Source of the DNA: Pseudomonas frederiksbergensis
GTDB taxonomy: Bacteria; Pseudomonadota; Gammaproteobacteria; Pseudomonadales; Pseudomonadaceae
Direction: 5' to 3'
Assembly: GCF_003732665.1 (NCBI RefSeq)
Contig: NZ_MOBP01000012.1
Coordinates: 635,808 to 699,807 of the forward strand
DNA: 64,000 nucleotides
The notes beneath the pieces were generated by a model. That model did no database searches and was not told where the DNA came from. It saw only the letters and a list, made by a program, of their open reading frames with translations. Shown piece by piece: positions 57,898 to 64,000 of this stretch. Positions within the stretch are counted from its first letter, which is position 1, and each line of letters begins with the position of its first letter. The position numbers and the translations under genes are program-made.

Positions 57898-59151
57898 ATG
57901 GAACAGTCACTCAAACATTTGCGCTTCCCGTTGGCCTTGCTGGCCGTCCTGGTGATGAGCGCTTGCGGCAAGGCTCCTGAGACTGCCGCCACCATGCCCG
58001 CGGCCAAGGTCAGCGTGGCCAAGGTGCTGGAGCAACCTGTCAACGAGTGGGACGAATTTACCGGACGCCTCGAAGCGCCGGAAACTGTAGAAATTCGTCC
58101 ACGGGTCTCCGGCCAGATCGATGAAGTGGCTTTCACTGAAGGCGCATTGGTCAAGAAAGGCGACGTACTGTTCCAGATCGACCCGCGCCCTTTCCAGGCT
58201 GAAGTCCGTCGCCTCGAAGCGCTGGTCGCCCAGTCCCGCGCCAACGCCACCCGTAGCGAAAACGAAGCCCAGCGCGGTGAACGCCTGCGTACCAGCAACG
58301 CGATCTCCGCCGAACTGGCCGATTCGCGCACCAGCGCTTCGCAAGAAGCCCGCGCCGCCGTCGGCGCCCTCCAGGCTCAACTGGACCTGGCCAAACTGAA
58401 CCTGAGCTTCACCCGCGTCACGTCGCCCATCAGTGGCCGCGTCAGCCGTGCGGAAATCACCGCCGGTAACCTGGTAACCGCCGATACCACCGCGCTCACC
58501 AGCGTCGTCTCCACCGACAAGGTTTACGCCTACTTCGACGCCGACGAGCGTGTGTTCCTCAAATACACCCAGCTCGCTCGCCAGGGTAAACGCGGCGCCA
58601 CTACGCCGGTGTACCTGGGCCTGTCCAACGAAGACGGCAACCCGCACCAGGGCGTGATGAACTTTGTCGACAACCAGGTCAACCCGAAAACCGGCACCAT
58701 CCGTGGCCGTGCGGTGTTCGATAACGCTGATGGCCAGTACACCCCCGGCCTTTACGCTCGCCTGAAACTGGTCGGCAGCGGCACCTACTCCGCCGTGCTG
58801 ATCAATGACGAAGCGGTCGGTACTGACCTGGGTAAAAAGTTCGTACTGGTGATCGATGGCGACAACAAGACGGCCTATCGCTCGGTTGAACTGGGTCCGA
58901 AAATCGAAGGCTTGCGTATCGTGCGCAATGGCCTGAACAAGGACGACACCGTCATCGTCAAGGGTCTGCAACGGGTTCGTCCTGGTTCGCCGGTGACACC
59001 TGAAGTGATCCCGATGGCCTCCAAGGAAACCCTCGCCGCTCTGGCTCAACAACGACAAGCGCTGGAAGCCAGCAACCTGCCCCAAGTCGCGCCTGCCAAG
59101 GTCGCGCCGGGTGCGGTTGTGAAACTGGCTGCTGCGACCCCACGCGGTTAA
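57898..59151 (+). CDS. mexE: RND efflux pump periplasmic adaptor MexE
   Basis: The protein has 417 residues starting MEQSLKHLRFPLALLAVLVM, with a lipoprotein signal (VLVMSACGK). The order is hairpin, lipoyl (RPRVSGQIDEVAFTEGALVK), beta-barrel and membrane-proximal domains. The frame is open to 57772, but the ATG at 57898 begins the signal peptide. It connects the pump MexF to the channel OprN. The similarity to MexE of MexEF-OprN rather than MexA or MexC is judged from the EWDEFTGRLEAPETVEIRPR segment. Confidence 0.9.
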   Translation: MEQSLKHLRFPLALLAVLVMSACGKAPETAATMPAAKVSVAKVLEQPVNEWDEFTGRLEAPETVEIRPRVSGQIDEVAFTEGALVKKGDVLFQIDPRPFQAEVRRLEALVAQSRANATRSENEAQRGERLRTSNAISAELADSRTSASQEARAAVGALQAQLDLAKLNLSFTRVTSPISGRVSRAEITAGNLVTADTTALTSVVSTDKVYAYFDADERVFLKYTQLARQGKRGATTPVYLGLSNEDGNPHQGVMNFVDNQVNPKTGTIRGRAVFDNADGQYTPGLYARLKLVGSGTYSAVLINDEAVGTDLGKKFVLVIDGDNKTAYRSVELGPKIEGLRIVRNGLNKDDTVIVKGLQRVRPGSPVTPEVIPMASKETLAALAQQRQALEASNLPQVAPAKVAPGAVVKLAAATPRG

Positions 59152-59163
59152 GGGATCTCTACA

Positions 59164-62100
59164 ATGAATTTTTCCCAATTCTTCATTTCACGGCCGATCT
59201 TCGCAGCGGTGCTTTCGCTGCTGATCCTGATCGCCGGCGCCATCTCGCTGTTCCAGTTGCCGATCAGCGAATACCCGGAAGTGGTTCCGCCGACCGTTGT
59301 GGTCCGCGCGAACTTCCCGGGTGCCAACCCTAAAGTCATCGGCGAAACCGTGGCCGCTCCCCTGGAGCAAGCCATTACCGGCGTCGAGAACATGCTGTAC
59401 ATGTCCTCGCAGTCCACCGCTGACGGCAAGATCACCCTGACCATCACCTTCGCCCTGGGCACCGACCTGGATAACGCGCAGGTGCAAGTTCAGAACCGTG
59501 TAACCCGGACCGAGCCGAAGCTTCCAGAAGAAGTGACGCGCATTGGTATCACCGTGGACAAGGCCTCTCCGGACCTGACCATGGTGGTCCACTTGACCTC
59601 GCCGGACAAACGCTACGACATGCTCTACCTGTCCAACTACGCCTTGCTCAACATCAAGGATGAGCTGGCGCGTCTGGGCGGTGTCGGTGATGTGCAACTG
59701 TTTGGTATGGGCGACTACTCCCTGCGGGTGTGGCTCGACCCGAACAAGACCGCTTCGCGCAACCTGACCGCGACCGATGTGGTCAACGCCATTCGCGAGC
59801 AGAACCGTCAGGTCGCTGCCGGTGCCTTGGGCGCGCCGCCTGCGCCGAATGCCACCAGCTTCCAGTTGTCGGTTAACACCCAAGGTCGTCTGGTTTCCGA
59901 GGAAGAGTTCGAGAACATCATCATTCGCTCCGGCGACAACGGTGAAATCACGCGCCTCAAAGACATCGCTCGCGTCGAACTGGGTTCCAGCCAATACGCA
60001 CTGCGTTCGTTGCTGAACAACCAACCGGCGGTGGCGATCCCGATCTTCCAGCGCCCTGGCTCCAACGCGATCGAAATCTCCAACGAAGTTCGCGACAAGA
60101 TGGCCGAACTGAAGAAGAGCTTCCCGGAAGGCATGGACTTCAGCATCGTCTATGACCCAACCATCTTCGTGCGCGGTTCCATCGAAGCGGTGGTTCACAC
60201 CCTGTTCGAAGCACTGATCCTCGTTGTATTGGTCGTGATCCTGTTCCTGCAAACCTGGCGTGCCTCGATCATTCCATTGGTGGCGGTCCCGGTATCGTTG
60301 ATCGGTACGTTTGCGGTGATGCACCTGTTCGGCTTCTCGCTGAACGCCTTGTCACTGTTCGGTTTGGTACTGGCCATCGGTATCGTGGTGGACGACGCCA
60401 TTGTGGTAGTGGAGAACGTCGAAAGGCACATCGAGCTGGGAGAAACGCCCGTCGAAGCCACCAAGAAAGCCATGCGTGAGGTGACCGGGCCGATCATCGC
60501 GACGGCGCTGGTGCTGTGTGCGGTATTTATCCCGGCGGCGTTCATTTCCGGACTCACTGGCCAGTTCTACAAACAGTTTGCCCTGACCATTGCCATCTCG
60601 ACCGTGATCTCGGCGTTCAACTCGCTGACACTGTCCCCTGCCCTGGCCGCCGTGCTGCTCAAGAGCCACGATGCGCCGAAAGATCGCTTTACCAAAGTGC
60701 TTGATAAACTGTTGGGCGGCTGGCTGTTCCGCCCGTTCAACCGGTTTTTCGAACGTGCCAGCCATGGCTATGTCGGCACCGTAGCCCGGGTTATCCGCAG
60801 CAGCGGTATTGCCCTGCTGTTGTACGCAGGCCTGATGGTGCTGACCTTCTTCGGTTTCGCCCACACCCCGACCGGTTTCGTACCCGGCCAGGACAAGCAA
60901 TACCTGGTGGCTTTCGCACAATTGCCGGACGCCTCGAGCCTGGACCGTACCGAAGACGTAATCAAGCGCATGTCCGACCTCGCCCTGAAACAGCCAGGCG
61001 TGGAAAGTGCGGTGGCGTTCCCAGGCCTGTCGATCAACGGCTTCACCAACAGTCCGAACGCCGGCATCGTGTTCGTAACCCTGAAACCGTTCGACGAACG
61101 TAAAGACCCGAGCATGTCCGCCGGTGCGATTGCCGGTGCCTTGAACGGTCAGTACGCCGGGATTCAAGAAGCCTACATGGCGATTTTCCCGCCGCCGCCA
61201 GTACAAGGTTTGGGCACCATCGGTGGTTTCCGACTGCAGATCGAAGACAAGGGCAACCTGGGCTACGACGAGCTGTACAAAGAAACCATGAACATCATCA
61301 CCAAGAGCCACAACGTGCCCGAACTGGCCGCCCTGTTCACCAGCTACACCGTGAACGTGCCGCAAGTCGATGCCGCCATCGACCGGGAAAAAGCCAAGAC
61401 CCACGGCGTGGCCGTCAGCGACATCTTCGACACCCTGCAGATCTACCTGGGTTCGCTGTATGCCAACGACTTCAACCGCTTCGGTCGCACCTATCAGGTC
61501 AACGTTCAGGCTGAACAACAGTTCCGTCTCGAGCCGGACCAGATCGGTCAGCTGAAAGTGCGCAACAACAAAGGCGAGATGATCCCGCTGGCGACCTTCA
61601 TCAAGGTCAGCGACACCTCGGGCCCGGACCGCGTGATGCACTACAACGGCTTCATCACCGCTGAAATCAACGGTGCGGCAGCCCCAGGCTACAGCTCCGG
61701 CCAGGCCGAAAAAGCCATCGAGAAACTGCTCAAGGATGAACTTCCGAACGGCATGACCTACGAATGGACCGACCTGACCTACCAGCAGATTCTGTCCGGC
61801 AACACCGCGCTGTTCGTGTTCCCGCTCTGCGTACTGCTGGCGTTCCTGGTACTCGCGGCGCAATACGAAAGCTGGAGCCTGCCATTGGCGGTGATCCTGA
61901 TCGTACCGATGACGCTGCTGTCGGCGATTATTGGTGTGATTGCTTCGGGAGGCGACAACAATATCTTCACCCAGATTGGCTTGATCGTACTGGTGGGGCT
62001 TGCCTGTAAGAACGCGATTCTGATTGTCGAGTTTGCCAAGGATAAACAGCAGGACGAAGGCCTCAGCCCGCTCGCCGCGGTACTGGAAGCGTGCCGTCTG

Positions 62101-62358
62101 CGTCTGCGCCCGATCCTGATGACCTCCTTCGCGTTCATCATGGGTGTTGTGCCACTGGTGTTCTCCAGCGGTGCCGGTGCCGAGATGCGTCATGCCATGG
62201 GCGTGGCGGTGTTCTCCGGGATGCTCGGGGTGACCTTCTTCGGTCTGTTGCTGACCCCGGTGTTCTACGTGTTGATTCGTAACTTTGTGGAGCGCGGTGA
62301 AGCTCGTAAAGCGGCCAAGGCGCTGACTAATCAAAAGCAACTGGAGTCGCATCAATGA
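59164..62358 (+). CDS. mexF: RND efflux pump inner-membrane transporter MexF
   Basis: The protein has 1064 residues, the usual size of HAE1 pumps. It starts MNFSQFFISRPIFAAVLSLL and has twelve helices; the proton-relay aspartates are in LVLAIGIVVDDAIVVVENVE, and the second repeat begins near 530 and has LIVLVGLACKNAILIVEFAK. In P. aeruginosa MexF exports chloramphenicol, quinolones and trimethoprim, plus quorum-sensing precursors; the same range is only presumed here. It starts 12 bases after mexE and overlaps oprN by 4 bases. Confidence 0.95.
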   Translation: MNFSQFFISRPIFAAVLSLLILIAGAISLFQLPISEYPEVVPPTVVVRANFPGANPKVIGETVAAPLEQAITGVENMLYMSSQSTADGKITLTITFALGTDLDNAQVQVQNRVTRTEPKLPEEVTRIGITVDKASPDLTMVVHLTSPDKRYDMLYLSNYALLNIKDELARLGGVGDVQLFGMGDYSLRVWLDPNKTASRNLTATDVVNAIREQNRQVAAGALGAPPAPNATSFQLSVNTQGRLVSEEEFENIIIRSGDNGEITRLKDIARVELGSSQYALRSLLNNQPAVAIPIFQRPGSNAIEISNEVRDKMAELKKSFPEGMDFSIVYDPTIFVRGSIEAVVHTLFEALILVVLVVILFLQTWRASIIPLVAVPVSLIGTFAVMHLFGFSLNALSLFGLVLAIGIVVDDAIVVVENVERHIELGETPVEATKKAMREVTGPIIATALVLCAVFIPAAFISGLTGQFYKQFALTIAISTVISAFNSLTLSPALAAVLLKSHDAPKDRFTKVLDKLLGGWLFRPFNRFFERASHGYVGTVARVIRSSGIALLLYAGLMVLTFFGFAHTPTGFVPGQDKQYLVAFAQLPDASSLDRTEDVIKRMSDLALKQPGVESAVAFPGLSINGFTNSPNAGIVFVTLKPFDERKDPSMSAGAIAGALNGQYAGIQEAYMAIFPPPPVQGLGTIGGFRLQIEDKGNLGYDELYKETMNIITKSHNVPELAALFTSYTVNVPQVDAAIDREKAKTHGVAVSDIFDTLQIYLGSLYANDFNRFGRTYQVNVQAEQQFRLEPDQIGQLKVRNNKGEMIPLATFIKVSDTSGPDRVMHYNGFITAEINGAAAPGYSSGQAEKAIEKLLKDELPNGMTYEWTDLTYQQILSGNTALFVFPLCVLLAFLVLAAQYESWSLPLAVILIVPMTLLSAIIGVIASGGDNNIFTQIGLIVLVGLACKNAILIVEFAKDKQQDEGLSPLAAVLEACRLRLRPILMTSFAFIMGVVPLVFSSGAGAEMRHAMGVAVFSGMLGVTFFGLLLTPVFYVLIRNFVERGEARKAAKALTNQKQLESHQ

Positions 62359-63779
62359 GCCTGAAAGCCTTCCTGCCGAGCCTGCTGGTACTGGCCCTGA
62401 GCGCCTGTGCCGTCGGCCCGGACTACAAAACCCCAGCCACGGAGCCGGCCAATATCACGGCCGTCACCGATGGCGCCAGCGGTCAAAAGAACTATGACCG
62501 CTCGCGTTTCGAAGGCATCTGGTGGCAACAGTTCGAAGACCCGACCCTCAACCAGTTGGTGATGCAATCGTTACAAGGCAACCGTGATCTGCGCGTGGCG
62601 TTCGCCCGCTGGAAAGCCGCACGAGCCATCCGCGACGACGCCAGCAACGACGCCATGCCGACCATCACCAGCCGCGCCAGCAGTGACCTGGCCAAGGGGC
62701 AAATCCCTGGCCAGACCACCAAGCGGGTCAATAGCGAACGCTACGACCTGGGTCTGGACATGGCGTGGGAACTGGACTTGTTCGGTCGCATCCAGCGCAA
62801 CCTGGAATCGGCCGACGCCGAGCAACAGGCCGCCGAAGCCGATCTGTACCAACTGCAAGTCAGCATGATTGCCGAGTTGGTGGACGCCTACGGTCAACTG
62901 CGCGGTGCGCAACTGCGGGAAAAGATCGCCCTGGCCAACCTGAATAACCAGCAGGAATCGAGCAAGATCACCGTCAGCCTGCGTGATGCTGGCGTCGGCG
63001 ATCAGCTCGACGTGGTTCGCGCCGATGCTCGCCTGGCCTCCGTCGAAGCCAGCGTGCCGCAATTGCAGGCCGAACAGGTTCGACAGAAAAACCGTATCGC
63101 CACCCTGCTGGGTGAACGTCCGGACAAGCTGACCGTCGACCTGAGCCCGAAAGACCTGCCAGCCATCGCCAAGGCCCTGCCGATCGGTGATCCGGGTGAA
63201 TTGCTGCAACGTCGTCCGGACATCCTCAGCGCCGAACGCAAACTGGCTTCCGCCACTGCCCGTATCGGCGTGGCCAAGGCTGATTTGTTCCCACGGGTCA
63301 GCCTCAGCGGCTTCCTCGGCTTCACCGCCGGGCGTGGTTCGCAGATTGGTTCCTCGGCGGCCAACGCCTGGGCACTCGGCCCAAGCATCACTTGGGCGGC
63401 GTTTGACCTGGGCAGTGTTCGCGCCCGTTTGCGCGGTGCCGATGCCGATGCCGAAGGCGCCCTGGCGACCTACGAGCAACAAGTGCTGCTGGCCCTGGAA
63501 GAGTCGGAAAACGCCTTCAGCGATTACGGCAAACGTCAGCAACGCCTGATCTCGCTGATTCGTCAAAGCGAATCGAGCCGCGCCGCTGCCGACCTGGCAG
63601 AAATTCGCTACCGCGAAGGCACGGCGGACTTCCTGGTCTTGCTCGACGCCCAACGCGAACGCCTGGCCGCCGAAGATTCCCAGGCCCAGGCCGAAGTCGA
63701 TCTTTATCGCGGCATCGTCGCGATCTACAAAGCCTTGGGTGGCGGTTGGCAGCCAGAGACAACGGTCGCCAGCAAGTAA
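62355..63779 (+). CDS. oprN: Outer membrane efflux channel OprN
   Basis: The protein has 474 residues, with the lipobox LALSACAVGPDYKTP and two repeats of the TolC-like outer-membrane factor (DMAWELDLFGRIQRNLESAD, LSQ-type turns and QRRPDILSAERKLASATARI, ITWAAFDLGSVRARL). It forms the trimeric exit channel of the MexE-MexF pump. It overlaps mexF by ATGA and is followed by two terminators. Confidence 0.94.
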   Translation: MSLKAFLPSLLVLALSACAVGPDYKTPATEPANITAVTDGASGQKNYDRSRFEGIWWQQFEDPTLNQLVMQSLQGNRDLRVAFARWKAARAIRDDASNDAMPTITSRASSDLAKGQIPGQTTKRVNSERYDLGLDMAWELDLFGRIQRNLESADAEQQAAEADLYQLQVSMIAELVDAYGQLRGAQLREKIALANLNNQQESSKITVSLRDAGVGDQLDVVRADARLASVEASVPQLQAEQVRQKNRIATLLGERPDKLTVDLSPKDLPAIAKALPIGDPGELLQRRPDILSAERKLASATARIGVAKADLFPRVSLSGFLGFTAGRGSQIGSSAANAWALGPSITWAAFDLGSVRARLRGADADAEGALATYEQQVLLALEESENAFSDYGKRQQRLISLIRQSESSRAAADLAEIRYREGTADFLVLLDAQRERLAAEDSQAQAEVDLYRGIVAIYKALGGGWQPETTVASK

Positions 63780-63795
63780 GTTTTTAAAGAGCTCC

Positions 63796-63861
63796 TTTGG
63801 TTGGCCGCAACCAACCAAATTTTTTGGCCCCGCGTCTCATTCGGTCGCGGGGCTTTTTTTT
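63796..63861 (+). terminator. Tandem rho-independent terminators of mexEF-oprN
   Basis: First hairpin: tttggttgg and ccaaccaaa around ccgcaa, then tttttt (63796-63825). Second: gccccgcg and cgcggggc around tctcattcggt, then tttttttt (63827-63861). Both are strong. Confidence 0.92.
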
Positions 63862-63889
63862 GCCTGCTCCAAAGACAGCACATATTCCC

Positions 63890-63979
63890 TGTGGGAGCGG
63901 GCTTGCTCGCGAATGCGGTGTGTCAGTTGATATAGATGTTGGCTGACACACCGCATTCGCGAGCAAGCCCGCTCCCACA
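63890..63979. repeat. REPIN with perfect 37-base arms
   Basis: Arms 63890-63926 and 63943-63979 are exact reverse complements (gtgggagcgggcttgctcgc at the left end), with a 16-base loop. Each contains a REP element. Confidence 0.92.
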
Positions 63980-64000
63980 AGGGGTTCAGTTGTTACCCTC

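Overview
The window is chromosomal DNA of a fluorescent Pseudomonas (P. fluorescens-group type). The evidence is the complete aprX-aprI-aprDEF-prtA/prtB-pueB/pueA exoenzyme island, a mexEF-oprN-type efflux operon, Pseudomonas-restricted small families (DUF1652, DUF3077-like), high G+C coding DNA, and abundant REP/REPIN palindromes with a gcgggcttgcccgc-like core. There is no prophage, integrase, rRNA, tRNA or CRISPR array.

Layout. 1-3.9 kb: a partial glyoxalase-like gene, then stress/housekeeping genes (short-chain dehydrogenase, CPA1 Na+/H+ antiporter, small helical protein, hemerythrin). 3.9-12.2 kb: membrane protein, dual-PAS hybrid histidine kinase, DJ-1/PfpI-like protein, a translationally coupled VRR-NUC nuclease / XPD-DinG helicase pair, a small lipoprotein and an exported protein. 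12.4-18.5 kb: an accessory, REP-rich stretch with two partly paralogous large proteins of unknown function, a fossil of the 3' end of a lipase gene, and two small DUF3077-like genes. 18.5-35.2 kb: the exoprotease/lipase island, all on the minus strand. The alkaline protease AprX, its inhibitor and the type I secretion system AprDEF lie upstream of two subtilisin-type autotransporters and two RTX lipases (PueB, PueA). The three RTX enzymes are expected to leave through AprDEF, whereas the two autotransporters carry their own barrel. 35.6-40 kb: an unknown small gene and a polyamine-type catabolic cluster (AraC regulator, FAD oxidase, cupin, PotF-like binding protein). 40.2-46 kb: DUF1652 protein, UvrD-type helicase, pirin, phosphoglucomutase. 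46-49.5 kb: a MocR-type regulator, an unknown 484-residue protein and an unlisted-looking 73-residue Cys/Ser-rich peptide gene with its own promoter-like region. 49.5-54.4 kb: a zinc-less MDR reductase divergent from a LysR regulator, a degenerate receiver domain protein, and a molybdopterin oxidoreductase / cytochrome b / periplasmic protein set. 54.6-57.6 kb: an OmpR-type two-component system divergent from that redox set with two operator-like boxes between them, then two zinc-ribbon membrane proteins. 57.9-63.8 kb: the RND pump operon mexE-mexF-oprN with two palindromic operator candidates upstream and tandem terminators downstream.

The most interesting material is: (i) the peptide + unknown protein + MocR cluster at 46.1-49.5 kb; (ii) the REP-rich 12.4-18.5 kb stretch, which shows signs of duplication and deletion; (iii) the divergent two-component/redox operon with CusR/HprR-like boxes; (iv) a perfect RsmA/RsmE consensus on the aprX ribosome binding site. 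All functional statements come from reading the sequence and from family knowledge; no database search was run.
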